A DNA stretch of 64,000 nt from positions 62,001 to 126,000 of the forward strand of contig CAVZYN010000001.1 in NCBI GenBank assembly GCA_963779515.1, in the 5' to 3' direction. The stretch is from CAVZYN01 sp963779515 (lineage in GTDB: Bacteria > Pseudomonadota > Alphaproteobacteria > Rhizobiales > Hyphomicrobiaceae). The notes beneath the pieces are model-generated. The model was given only the letters and a program-made list of their open reading frames with translations. It searched no databases and had not been told where the DNA came from. This document shows positions 49,586 to 59,154 of the stretch, in pieces; positions within the stretch are counted from its first letter, which is position 1, and every line of letters starts with the position of its first letter. Made by a program: the position numbers and the translations under genes.

Positions 49586-50917
49586 ATGACGGCACCGGAC
49601 CGCGCGCCAGAGCCGTCTCGCCGGATCGGAATCCTCGCCGGCGGCGGTACGCTACCAATCTCGATCGCGGAGGCGGTGACCGCGCGCGGCGGCATTCCCT
49701 ATATCGTCGCGATCGAGGGTGAAGCGGATCAGACCGTCACCCGCTTTGCCCACGCGTGGGTCAATTGGGGGCAGGTCGGCCGTATTCTCGACCTCTTGCG
49801 CCATCAAGGTGGAGGTCGTGCTGTCATTGCCGGCCACGTCCGCCGCCCCGACCTCAAAAAACTGCGACCTGATGCCGGTCTCATTCGCAACGCTCCGGCC
49901 ATTCTCGCAATGTTGAAGGGCGGCGACGATCACGTCCTCACGCGCGTCGTCCGCTTTTTCGAGGCCAACGGCATCGAGGTGCGCGGCGTCGATACCGTCG
50001 CGCCCAACCTCAAACTTGGCGAGGGCGCCATTGATCCCGCACACGCCGTGCTCCCCGCAGACGATGTGCAGCGCGGTCTCGATGTCATTGCCGCGATCGG
50101 CGGTCTCGATGTCGGCCAGGCCGTGGTTGTGCGCGATGGCCGCGTCATCGCCATCGAGGGCGTCGAAGGCACCGACGCGATGCTCGCTCGCGTGTCGCCA
50201 CTCGCAGTTCGCGCGGGTGTCCTCGTCAAGGCGCCGAAGCCCGGCCAAGAGCGGCGCGTCGATCTGCCGACGCTCGGGCCCCGTACCGTCGAGTGTGCGG
50301 CTGCCGCCGGCCTTGCCGCCATCGCCGCGCCGGCCGATCAGACCCTGCTGCTCGACCGCGCTGAGACCATCGCACGTGTGCGTGCCTTGGGGTGCGCCGT
50401 CGTTGGTTTGCCGCAGAGCGTCGCGGCACGCGCAGCATTGCCCACCCATCAATCTGGAGCGGTCGTCGCCCGCGTGCTCGGCCGCCATCAGCCGCAGTCG
50501 CGCGTGCTGGCCGATGTCCATGCTGGCCTCGAAGCACAGGCACGCCTTTCGCCTTTTGGCGCGGGTGACGGCGTCATCGTCGCCCGTCAACACATCCTTG
50601 CGGTGACCGCCTCAGACACCATCGTGGAGATGATCGCGCGTGCGGCTGCGCTCCGGCAATGGGGCTCCGGCTCGAGTCCGCGCCGCCGCGGTGTTCTCAT
50701 TGTCGCGGACTGGAGTAAAGTCGATACCAAATTGATTGCCCAATTGATTGAACGCGCCGCGGCTGCAAGGCTTGAAGGCGTTGCCCTCGCTGTGCATAAA
50801 AGTCTTACGCAGCCGGCTGATCACTGGGGCATTAACGATCCCTCGGATAATGCAGTGGCCAAAGCGGACGAACACGGCCTATTTCTTCTCTCGTGCCGGC
50901 CAAAACAGACGACATGA
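49586..50917 (+). CDS. lpxI: UDP-2,3-diacylglucosamine diphosphatase LpxI with duplicated C-terminal domain
   Basis: LpxI hydrolyses UDP-2,3-diacylglucosamine to lipid X. Residues 1 to about 280 form a complete LpxI: GILAGGGTLPISIAEA, GHVRRPDLKKLRPD, GQAVVVRDGRVIAIEGVEGTD (core EGTDAML near 194-200) and VLVKAPKPGQERRVDLPTLG. Unusually the frame continues to 443 residues. Residues about 323-437 look like a degenerate copy of 171-276 (GVIVARQHILAVTASDTIVEM against the EGTDAM segment, GVLIVADWSKVDTKLIAQLIE against the KAPKPGQ segment), lacking the catalytic EGTD and KPGQ residues. GAAGGTGG precedes the ATG at 49586. Confidence 0.93.
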   Translation: MTAPDRAPEPSRRIGILAGGGTLPISIAEAVTARGGIPYIVAIEGEADQTVTRFAHAWVNWGQVGRILDLLRHQGGGRAVIAGHVRRPDLKKLRPDAGLIRNAPAILAMLKGGDDHVLTRVVRFFEANGIEVRGVDTVAPNLKLGEGAIDPAHAVLPADDVQRGLDVIAAIGGLDVGQAVVVRDGRVIAIEGVEGTDAMLARVSPLAVRAGVLVKAPKPGQERRVDLPTLGPRTVECAAAAGLAAIAAPADQTLLLDRAETIARVRALGCAVVGLPQSVAARAALPTHQSGAVVARVLGRHQPQSRVLADVHAGLEAQARLSPFGAGDGVIVARQHILAVTASDTIVEMIARAAALRQWGSGSSPRRRGVLIVADWSKVDTKLIAQLIERAAAARLEGVALAVHKSLTQPADHWGINDPSDNAVAKADEHGLFLLSCRPKQTT

Positions 50918-50976
50918 GCGCGCGGTGGCTCACCAGGCCGTTCGCGCGGCCAAGAGCTCTGAGGGGGTAAGAGGTT

Positions 50977-52200
50977 ATGGCCCGCGATCAAGACCTGAAG
51001 ACCATTTCGATCTCGTCGCGGCGCAAGGAGATGCGCATCTTCATGGTCGCCGGCGAGCACTCGGGCGATGCGCTGGGCGGAAAGCTGATGGCGGCGCTCA
51101 ACGCCGAAAGCCTGGGCCGTATCCGTTACCTCGGCGTCGGCGGCGAGCACATGGCGGCTCAGGGCCTCGTGTCGCAGTTTCCGCTATCGGATGTCGCCGT
51201 GATGGGCCCGCTCTCGATCCTGCCGCGCCTGCCGCGCATCGTGGGGCGCGTCTGGCGCACTGCCGATGCCGCGATCGCTGCTGATCCCGACGCTGTTGTG
51301 ATCATCGACAGTCCCGAATTCACCCATCCGATCGCCAAGCGCATCCGCAAGAAGAAGCCATCGATCCCGATCATAAACTATGTGAGCCCCAGTGTGTGGG
51401 CCTGGCGCAGCTATCGCGCCGCCAAGATGAAGAAGTACATCGATCACGTGCTGGCGCTGCTGCCGTTCGAGCCCGATGCCCACAAGCGCCTCGGCGGCCC
51501 CCCGTGCACCTACGTCGGCCATCCGCTGATCGAGCGCCACGAGTGGCTGCGAAACCTGGATGCGGCGCCGCTCGTCAAGCGCCTTCAGCTGAGACCCGGC
51601 GCCCCTGTCGTCGTGATGTTACCCGGCAGCCGCCCGTCGGAAGTCGGCCGTCTCATGGATGATTTTCTTCAAGCGATCCGTCTGGTCGACACGCCAACGC
51701 GCCCGGTCGAAGTCATCATTCCGGTCGTCGAAAGCGTGCGTGATCTTGTCGAGCAGAAATTGGCGGCGGCGCGCATGCGGGTGCACCTGACCAACACCGA
51801 AGAGGACAAGTTCCGCGCCTTCAAGCTCGCGCGCGTCGCACTCGCCGCGTCGGGCACGGTGACGCTCGAACTCGCGCTTGCCGGCACACCGATGGTGGTC
51901 GCCTACAAGGTCGATGCGATCGCTGCAAAGTTGAGCTTCCTCGTCAAGGTGCCCTCTATCGTCCTGCCCAATCTGGTACTCGGTCGCAATGTCGTGCCCG
52001 AGTACATTCAAGAGCATTGCTCGCCGCAAAATCTTGCCTTCGCGCTCGACGAGCTGTTGCGGGACTCGCAGAACTATCTCGAACAGAAAGCAGCGCTCGC
52101 CGAAATTCCGAACAAGCTTCTGCTTGAAGACGGCGGTGTGCCGAGCGAACGCGCCGCAGCCATCGTCCTCAAGTTCGCCGAGAAGTGGCGCGTGTCGTAG
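50977..52200 (+). CDS. lpxB: lipid A disaccharide synthase
   Basis: LpxB joins lipid X and UDP-diacylglucosamine to form the lipid A disaccharide. The 407-residue GT19 glycosyltransferase has MRIFMVAGEHSGDALGGKL, the membrane-associated NYVSPSVWAWRS block, YVGHPLIERH, LPGSRPSEVGR and ASGTVTLELALAGTPMVVAYK. The N-terminus has about 17 residues before the family start. Its stop codon abuts the stop of the convergent M20 gene. Confidence 0.96.
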   Translation: MARDQDLKTISISSRRKEMRIFMVAGEHSGDALGGKLMAALNAESLGRIRYLGVGGEHMAAQGLVSQFPLSDVAVMGPLSILPRLPRIVGRVWRTADAAIAADPDAVVIIDSPEFTHPIAKRIRKKKPSIPIINYVSPSVWAWRSYRAAKMKKYIDHVLALLPFEPDAHKRLGGPPCTYVGHPLIERHEWLRNLDAAPLVKRLQLRPGAPVVVMLPGSRPSEVGRLMDDFLQAIRLVDTPTRPVEVIIPVVESVRDLVEQKLAAARMRVHLTNTEEDKFRAFKLARVALAASGTVTLELALAGTPMVVAYKVDAIAAKLSFLVKVPSIVLPNLVLGRNVVPEYIQEHCSPQNLAFALDELLRDSQNYLEQKAALAEIPNKLLLEDGGVPSERAAAIVLKFAEKWRVS

Positions 52201-53604
52201 TCATCTACCCATCGCCGCCAGGATCCGCGCCCAGCTACGCGCACCTTTGTGGAAGCTCGAGAGATTGTACTTCTCGTTCGGACTATGGATGCGATCGTCA
52301 TCGAGACCAAAGCCGACCAGCAGCAACTCCATGCCCAAGTCGTCCTTGAAAGACGTCACGATCGGAATCGATCCGCCAAGTGCGATGCACGGCGCATCCT
52401 TCCCCCATTCTTCCGACAACGCCCGCGCTGCCGTCTTGATGAACGGGCGCTCCTGATCGAACAGCACGGCTTCGCTGCCCACCATGCCGAGGAACTCTGC
52501 GGTGCAGTCTGCCGGCAAGCGCGCGCGCACGAACGCCTGGATGCCCTTCAGGATCGCCTGCGGGTTCTGCCCGGGCACCAGCCGGCACGTAATCTTGACC
52601 GAGGCTTGCGACGGGATGACGGTCTTCGAACCGGCGCCTTGATAGCCACCCGTGATGCCATTGAATTCCAGCGTCGGCCGCGCCCAGATTTGTTCCATGA
52701 CCGAGAAGTTCGTCTCTCCGGCCGGCACACTCAGTCCGACCTCGCCAAGAAATTCCTTGTCGCTGAATCCGAGGCTCTGCCACTGTTTGAGTGTCTTCGC
52801 GGTCGGCCTCTTGATACCGTCGTAGAACCCCGGCACCGTGACCTTGTTGGTCTTGTCGTGCAGTGCCCCGCAAATGCCAACGAGCACGCGGATCGGGTTG
52901 GCCGCCGCCGATCCATACATGCCGGAATGCAAATCGCGCTTTGCCGCCGTCACCACCACTTCGATCGCCGCCATGCCGCGCAATTGCGTCGTGATGGCCG
53001 GCGTATCTTTATCCCATTGGCCAGTGTCGCAGACGAGGGCGAGATCCGTCGTCACCTCCTTGCCGTGCTTTTTCAAGAACCCTGCCAGCGATGGCGAGCC
53101 GGATTCTTCCTCGCCCTCCAGCAGCACCGTCACCGCGATCGGCAATTCGCCCGCCACCTGTTTCCAGGCTCGCGCCGCCTCGACGAACGTCATCAGCTGA
53201 CCTTTGTTGTCCTCGGCGCCACGGGCGATGATCACCTTGCCGTTGCCTTTTTCGGTCGCGATCCGTGGCTCGAACGGCGGCGTTGTCCACAGGTCCAGCG
53301 GGTCCGGCGGCTGCACATCATAGTGCCCGTAGAACAGCACATGCGGCATGCCCTTCGGGATCGACTTTCGATCGTGGGCGATCACCATGGGGTGGCCCTG
53401 TGTCGGCACGACCTTGGTCTCGGCAAATCCAATCGCCGCGAGTTCCGCCCGGCACCATTCCGCGGCCTTGCGGCAGTCCGCCGTGTAGGCCGGGTCGGTT
53501 GAAATGCTGGCAATCCTGAGGAACTCGAACAAGCGGCCGAGAGCGGCCTCGCGGCCCTTATCAAGTGTCTTCAAAACCTCGGGCAGACGATCCGTCATCG
53601 GCAT
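52201..53604 (-). CDS. M20 family metallopeptidase (dipeptidase)
   Basis: A 467-residue zinc peptidase. The metal ligands lie in the standard motifs: His94 and Asp96 in GHYDVQP, Asp132 in GAEDNKG, and Glu166-Glu167 in LEGEEESGS, with the final His near the C-terminus in DDRIHSPNEKYN. The dimerisation insert lies between about 200 and 400. It resembles cytosolic M20 dipeptidases (PepV or carnosinase-like), with no signal peptide. It is divergent from the pyruvate phosphate dikinase gene. Confidence 0.92.
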   Translation of the reverse strand: MPMTDRLPEVLKTLDKGREAALGRLFEFLRIASISTDPAYTADCRKAAEWCRAELAAIGFAETKVVPTQGHPMVIAHDRKSIPKGMPHVLFYGHYDVQPPDPLDLWTTPPFEPRIATEKGNGKVIIARGAEDNKGQLMTFVEAARAWKQVAGELPIAVTVLLEGEEESGSPSLAGFLKKHGKEVTTDLALVCDTGQWDKDTPAITTQLRGMAAIEVVVTAAKRDLHSGMYGSAAANPIRVLVGICGALHDKTNKVTVPGFYDGIKRPTAKTLKQWQSLGFSDKEFLGEVGLSVPAGETNFSVMEQIWARPTLEFNGITGGYQGAGSKTVIPSQASVKITCRLVPGQNPQAILKGIQAFVRARLPADCTAEFLGMVGSEAVLFDQERPFIKTAARALSEEWGKDAPCIALGGSIPIVTSFKDDLGMELLLVGFGLDDDRIHSPNEKYNLSSFHKGARSWARILAAMGR

Positions 53605-53810
53605 AACTCTTGCTGGGAGGAGGGGGTTGGCCGGCTGGCCAAAGGCGGACTGTCAGACTGCGCAATCCCAATCGCTGCGTCAAAGCGGCGAATTGGGACA
53701 CCCTTGTTTGTTCGGTATCGGCAAGTTTCGTTTTGCACCGCACCATAGAGGGCGTTAAGCAGGACGTACTCACCAACTCCCCGCCGTCTCGACAAGAGGA
53801 GAGTGATCCG

Positions 53811-56585
53811 ATGTCCGCCGATCAGAGCCGCGTTGCCCAGAGTTCCGTTGCCAAGAGTTCCGTAGCCAAGAGTTCCGTAGCCAAGAGTTCGAGCGCAGAA
53901 TCCAAGAGGTGGGTCTACGCCTTTGGGCCCGGCCATTCCGATGGCGCAGCCGGCATGAAAGATCTGCTCGGCGGCAAGGGCGCGAACCTCGCCGAGATGG
54001 CGAGCCTCGGCTTGCCCGTCCCGCCCGGTTTTACGATCACGACCGAGGTCTGCACCGCCTACTATGCCAACGCCAAGGCGCTCCCCGCCGGCGTCAGGGA
54101 GCAGGCCGAAGTGGCCCTTGCGACCGTTGGCAAAACCGTCGGCGCCGGATTCGGAGATCCCTCCAACCCGCTGCTGGTTTCCGTTCGCTCTGGTGCGCGC
54201 GCGTCGATGCCGGGCATGATGGATACAATTCTCAACCTCGGCCTCAACGATGCAACGGTCGCAGGACTGGCGAAGAGATCGGGCGATGAACGCTTCGCCT
54301 ATGACAGCTACCGCCGCTTCATCCAGATGTATTCAGACGTCGTGCTCGACGTGGATCACGGCATCTTTGAAGACATTCTCGAAACTGCTAAATCCGACGC
54401 GGGCTATCACCTCGATACGGACATGACGGCAGCCGACTGGCGCACCGTCATCGAGCAGTACAAGGCGGCCGTCCAGCGCGAGACCGGTAAGCCCTTCCCA
54501 CAGGACACCAACGCCCAGCTCTGGGGTGCAATCGGCGCCGTGTTCGGCTCCTGGATGAGCGCGCGCGCCATCACCTACCGTCGCATCAATTCCATTCCGG
54601 AGAGCTGGGGCACCGCCGTCAACGTGCAGGCGATGGTGTTCGGAAATCGTGGAGAGACCTCCGCCACCGGCGTCGCATTCACGCGCAATCCCTCCGTCGG
54701 CACCAAAGAGATCTACGGCGAGTTCCTCGTCAACGCGCAGGGCGAAGACGTCGTCGCCGGCATCCGCACGCCGCAGCCCCTGACCGAAGCCTCACGCAAG
54801 GCCGCCGGCGAAACCGCGCCCTCGCTCGAAGGTCTGATGCCCGAGACGTACCGCGAACTCGCCGCCGTTTTCGATCGCCTCGAGGGCCGCTACCGCGACA
54901 TGCAGGATGTCGAATTCACCATCCAGGAAGGCAAGCTCTGGATGTTGCAGACCCGCTCTGGCAAGCGCACCACCAAGGCCGCGCTCAAGATCGCCGTCGA
55001 TCTCGTCGATGAAGGCGTGTTGACCAAAGAAGAAGCCGTCCTGCGCGTTGATCCCGCCGCTCTCGATCAACTGCTGCACCCGACCATTGATCCCAAGGCC
55101 GAGAAGTCCGTCATCGGGATGGGACTTCCAGCCTCTCCGGGGGCTGCCTCCGGCGAGATCGTGTTCGACAGCAATGAGGCCGAGGCTTTGAAGGCCAAGG
55201 GCGTCGAGGTCATTCTCGTGCGCATCGAAACGAGCCCTGAAGACATTCACGGCATGCATGCTGCGGTCGGCATTCTGACAACGCGCGGCGGCATGACCAG
55301 CCATGCCGCCGTGGTCGCACGCGGCATGGGCCGCCCGTGTGTCTGCGGCGCTGGCACGCTCCGCATCGACTACAAGGCTGGCACAATGACGGTCGCGGGC
55401 AACGTCTATCGCAAGGGCGACGCCATCACCATCGATGGCTCCACCGGTGAAATCCTCAAAGGTCGAGTAAAAATGCGCCAGCCGGAACTGTCCGGTGACT
55501 TCGGCACGGTGATGGGCTGGGCCGACGCCGCCCGCTCGATGGGCGTGCGCGCCAACGCCGATACCCCGCGCGATGCCAAGACCGCGCGCGATTTCGGCGC
55601 CGAAGGTATCGGGCTCTGCCGCACCGAGCACATGTTCTTCGATGCCGACCGGATCCTCGCCGTACGCGAAATGATCTGCGCCGACGACGAAGCCGGACGT
55701 CGCCGCGCGCTCGCTAAATTGCTCAACCACCAGCGCGCCGATTTTGAGGCTCTGTTCGAGATCATGGCGGGCCTGCCGTGCACCATCCGCCTGCTCGATC
55801 CGCCGCTGCATGAGTTTTTGCCGCATGAAGAGCGCGAGGCCGCCGCCGTCGCCAAGGAGCTCGGCGTGCCCCTTGAAAAACTGCGCGCGCGAGTCAACGA
55901 GCTGCACGAATTCAATCCAATGCTCGGCTTCCGCGGCTGCCGTCTCGCCATCCGCTATCCCGAGATCACCGAGATGCAGGCCCGTGCCATCTTCGAGGCT
56001 GCCATCAACGCAGCCAAGACTACCGGTAAGCCAGTCGTTCCAGAGGTGATGATCCCGCTCATCGCCTATCGGCGCGAATTCGATATCCTCGCCGAGCTCA
56101 TCCGCAAGACCGCCGCCGCCGTCAGCGCCGAGAAGGGCGCCAAGCTCGACTATCAGATTGGGACAATGATCGAGTTGCCGCGCGCCGCACTGAGGGCTGC
56201 TGAAATCGCTGGCGGCAAGGACGGCGCCGAGTTCTTCTCGTTCGGCACCAACGACTTGACACAAACCTGTCTCGGCCTGTCGCGCGACGACGCCGGCCCG
56301 ATCCTCGGCGACTACGAGGCCAAAGGCGTCTTCGAGATCGATCCTTTCGTATCGATCGATCAGGACGGTGTCGGCGAACTCGTCAGCATCGGTACCGAGC
56401 GTGGCCGCACGGTCCGGCCTGATCTGAAAATTGGCATCTGCGGCGAGCATGGCGGCGACCCCGCGTCCGTCGAGTTCTTCCATCGCTCGGGCCTCAACTA
56501 CGTCTCGTGTTCGCCATTCCGCGTACCGGTCGCGCGTCTCTCGGCGGCCCAGGCCGCGATCAAGGCCAAAGGCGTCAAGGCATGA
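53811..56585 (+). CDS. ppdK: pyruvate, phosphate dikinase
   Basis: PPDK interconverts pyruvate, ATP and Pi with phosphoenolpyruvate, AMP and PPi. The 924-residue protein has the nucleotide-binding domain (LLGGKGANLAEMASLGLPVP), the phosphohistidine domain with catalytic His498 in GGMTSHAAVV, and the PEP domain with Cys877 in GICGEHGGDP. AAGAGGAGA precedes ATG 53811. The first 30 residues contain a tandem SSVAK repeat absent from homologues I know. An isolated gene with a ~200-base divergent promoter region shared with the M20 gene. Confidence 0.96.
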   Translation: MSADQSRVAQSSVAKSSVAKSSVAKSSSAESKRWVYAFGPGHSDGAAGMKDLLGGKGANLAEMASLGLPVPPGFTITTEVCTAYYANAKALPAGVREQAEVALATVGKTVGAGFGDPSNPLLVSVRSGARASMPGMMDTILNLGLNDATVAGLAKRSGDERFAYDSYRRFIQMYSDVVLDVDHGIFEDILETAKSDAGYHLDTDMTAADWRTVIEQYKAAVQRETGKPFPQDTNAQLWGAIGAVFGSWMSARAITYRRINSIPESWGTAVNVQAMVFGNRGETSATGVAFTRNPSVGTKEIYGEFLVNAQGEDVVAGIRTPQPLTEASRKAAGETAPSLEGLMPETYRELAAVFDRLEGRYRDMQDVEFTIQEGKLWMLQTRSGKRTTKAALKIAVDLVDEGVLTKEEAVLRVDPAALDQLLHPTIDPKAEKSVIGMGLPASPGAASGEIVFDSNEAEALKAKGVEVILVRIETSPEDIHGMHAAVGILTTRGGMTSHAAVVARGMGRPCVCGAGTLRIDYKAGTMTVAGNVYRKGDAITIDGSTGEILKGRVKMRQPELSGDFGTVMGWADAARSMGVRANADTPRDAKTARDFGAEGIGLCRTEHMFFDADRILAVREMICADDEAGRRRALAKLLNHQRADFEALFEIMAGLPCTIRLLDPPLHEFLPHEEREAAAVAKELGVPLEKLRARVNELHEFNPMLGFRGCRLAIRYPEITEMQARAIFEAAINAAKTTGKPVVPEVMIPLIAYRREFDILAELIRKTAAAVSAEKGAKLDYQIGTMIELPRAALRAAEIAGGKDGAEFFSFGTNDLTQTCLGLSRDDAGPILGDYEAKGVFEIDPFVSIDQDGVGELVSIGTERGRTVRPDLKIGICGEHGGDPASVEFFHRSGLNYVSCSPFRVPVARLSAAQAAIKAKGVKA
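53835..53892 (+). repeat. 15-bp tandem repeat at the 5' end of ppdK
   Basis: The unit AGTTCCGTAGCCAAG occurs about four times in a row (last copy partial), coding SSVAK repeats at residues ~10-27. Being a multiple of three, copy number changes keep the frame. Confidence 0.85.
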
Positions 56586-56674
56586 TCGCCTCGCGATGCG
56601 CGGGGGGCGCATCAATTGGATTTGATGACGCACGTGTGTATACCTTCATTTGATCGTGAGGATGCACGCCTGCA

Positions 56675-57925
56675 ATGACACCACCTAAAATACGATCGCG
56701 CCCGGGCGCCGGCGGCACGGCCGCGCTCGTCGCAATGCTGGCGGCAACCACCATTCTCTCGCAGTTCTATCGCACCGCCCTCGCGGTGATTGCGCCGGAG
56801 TTGATCCAGGACCTTGGTCTCAGCGCGCGCCAGCTCGGGTTTTCCAACGGAAGTTTCTACATCGCCTTGCTCGTGGCCCAGATTTCGGTGGGCGTTGCCT
56901 TTGATCGCATCGGCGTGCGCGTCACGGTTGCGGCATTGTCGATCTTCATGGTGATCGGCGCGCTGATGCATGCGATCGCGACGACGCCAGAATTGTTCAT
57001 CGCCGCGCGCGTCGTCACCGGATTCGGTTGTGCTGGCAGCTTCATGGCAGCCGTCGTTCTCGTATCTGGCTGGTTCCCGCGCGCGCGCTGGAGCACCGTG
57101 CTGTCGTGGGTCTTTGCTCTCAGCCAAATTGGCGTGTTCAGCGCGGGTGCGCCTCTCGCCTTTGCGTCGGAACTCGTGGGTTGGCGCATGGCGTTTGCCA
57201 TCTCGGCGATCGTCGCCGCGGCTGTTGGTGCGTTGTTCTATGGGCTGGTTCGCGATCCACCTCGCAACGAGGATCGCTCGGGCACACCCAAAGACGTGCT
57301 CGGCCCCATTGCCGGAGTCGTGACAGTGCTGCGCATGCCGGGCGTCATCCCGGTGTTCGCGCTGTTTGCGGTGGCCTATGCAGCAGCCGTCACCATGACC
57401 GGGCTCTGGGCCGGAACATACCTCAAGGACGTGCACGGCCTTGACGCAGTCGCACGCGGTAATGTGCTGTCCGCGCTTGCGGTGGCCTATCTCGTCATGG
57501 TGCTCATCATCGGACCGCTCGATCGCGTCCTCAACACGCGCAAATGGATTGCTGTCGCCTGCGGCTCGGTCGGGTTGGCGGTCTTGATTTACCTCGCCGT
57601 CAATCCGGCTCCGCCCTTGCCGGTCGCGATCGCCGCGCTGGTGCTGCTTGCGGGCTTTACGTCCTACAACACGATCCTGTTGACCCACATGCGCAGCCTG
57701 TTCCCGGATCATCTGGCCGGCCGCGGCGCGACCACAGGCAACATGTGGCAACTGGGTGGCACCGCGCTGCTGCCAATCCTCACCGGTCTGATCCCGCCGC
57801 TGTTTCCAGCCGCTGGAGCCGGCTATTCAGTCGAAGCCTATCGCTGGATTTTTGCGACGCTTGCCCTTGCGCTCGGCCTCGGATTGGCGATCTATCTTTC
57901 CTCGAAAGATGTCAAGCCGCGCTGA
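56675..57925 (+). CDS. MFS transporter
   Basis: A 416-residue inner-membrane protein with about twelve hydrophobic helices in two halves. The first half has the loop pattern ISVGVAFDRIGVR (the motif A position) and the second LIIGPLDRVLNTRKW. The class resembles nitrate/sialate-type and anion:cation symporters, but no substrate motif is decisive. The downstream fumarylacetoacetase-family gene begins 28 bases after its stop, so the carrier may import the substrate of that pathway, likely an organic acid. Confidence 0.9.
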   Translation: MTPPKIRSRPGAGGTAALVAMLAATTILSQFYRTALAVIAPELIQDLGLSARQLGFSNGSFYIALLVAQISVGVAFDRIGVRVTVAALSIFMVIGALMHAIATTPELFIAARVVTGFGCAGSFMAAVVLVSGWFPRARWSTVLSWVFALSQIGVFSAGAPLAFASELVGWRMAFAISAIVAAAVGALFYGLVRDPPRNEDRSGTPKDVLGPIAGVVTVLRMPGVIPVFALFAVAYAAAVTMTGLWAGTYLKDVHGLDAVARGNVLSALAVAYLVMVLIIGPLDRVLNTRKWIAVACGSVGLAVLIYLAVNPAPPLPVAIAALVLLAGFTSYNTILLTHMRSLFPDHLAGRGATTGNMWQLGGTALLPILTGLIPPLFPAAGAGYSVEAYRWIFATLALALGLGLAIYLSSKDVKPR

Positions 57926-57953
57926 ACCATGCGGTGGATCGAGGGAGTGTCCG

Positions 57954-59130
57954 ATGCGGGCGAGAATGACTGAAGCCGTGGCCTTGCCACAGGACGCCGG
58001 AAGTGCCGTGCTGGCCGGCCGCGTTTGGCGTCCTGATGCCGGTGGACCGTCGGTGGTCGCCATCCGCACCGATGGCGTCTACGACATCACGGCTCATGGT
58101 CCGACGATGACCGCGCTCTGCGAGCGCCCCGATGCCGTCGCGAATCGTGCGAAAAGGGAGCGGCGAAAAGATTGGCCGTCTCGCCGACATCCTCGCCAAT
58201 ACACCCGAGCTCACCCGCGATCCGACGAAGCCCTGGCTGCTCGCCCCCAACGATCTCCAGGCCATCAAGGCCGCCGGCGTCACCTTCGCGCGCTCGATGC
58301 TTGAACGCGTTATCGAAGAGCAGGCGAAGGGCGCGCCAGAGAAAGCGGCCGCCATCCGCCTCACCGTGGAGAAGCAACTCGGCGGCGATCTGCGCGCGCT
58401 GAAGCCAGGGTCCCCGCAGGCCCTCGAGCTCAAGAAGACGCTGATCGCGGCAGGTGCCTGGTCGCAGTATCTCGAGGTCGGCATTGGCGAGGACGCGGAG
58501 ATTTTCACCAAGGCGCAACCAATGGCCGCCGTCGGCCACGGCATGGATGCGGGCCTGCATCCGCGCTCGACCTGGAACAACCCCGAGCCCGAAGTCGTGC
58601 TGGTCGTCACGTCGGCGGGCCGGATCGTCGGCGCGACGCTCGGTAATGACGTGAATCTCCGCGACTTCGAGGGCCGCTCGGCGCTGCTGCTCTCGAAAGC
58701 GAAAGACAACAACGCCTCCGCGGCCGTCGGCCCTTTCATCCGCCTCTTCGACGATAGGTTCTCGCTCGACACCGTGCGTAAGATGGACGTGCATTTGACC
58801 GTCGATGGCCCCGAAGGGTTCCGCCTGACCGGAAAATCGTCGATGAGCGAGATCGCCCGCGATCCCGCCGATCTCGTTGGCGAAATGCTCGGTACGACGC
58901 ACCAGTATCCCGACGGCGCGATCCTCTATCTTGGCACCATGTTTGCCCCGACCGAGGATCGCGGCACGCCCGGTCAGGGGTTCACGCACAAGATCGGCGA
59001 TATCGTGACCATCCATTCACCCGCGCTCGGCGCGCTCGTCAACCGCATGGTCCATGCCGGCGACGCCCCGCCCTGGACATTCGGCACTGCCGCGTTGATG
59101 CAAAACCTCGCCAAGCGCGGGCTGCTTTGA
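57954..59130 (+). pseudogene. fumarylacetoacetate hydrolase family protein, one +1 frameshift
   Basis: The N-terminal part (MTEAVALPQDAGSAVLAGRV onward) runs in one frame to about 58142. The rest (IGRLADILANTPELTRDP onward, with NPEPEVVLVVTSAGRIVGA, GNDVNLRDFEGR and the metal-site EPE) is in the next frame to 59130. Deleting one A of the pair at 58143-58144 joins them as ERPDAVAIVRKGSGEKIG, a natural reading. The FAH fold hydrolyses or decarboxylates acylpyruvates and related diketo acids. GAGGGAG lies before ATG 57954. Apart from this base all conserved parts remain, so recent loss or a sequence error is likely. Confidence 0.82.
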
Positions 59131-59154
59131 CCCGGCCAGCATGGCTTGTGACGG

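Noticed and set aside
54792..56633. A 613-codon minus-strand frame antisense to ppdK.
   Set aside because: Same kind of high-GC shadow frame; ppdK has all catalytic motifs.
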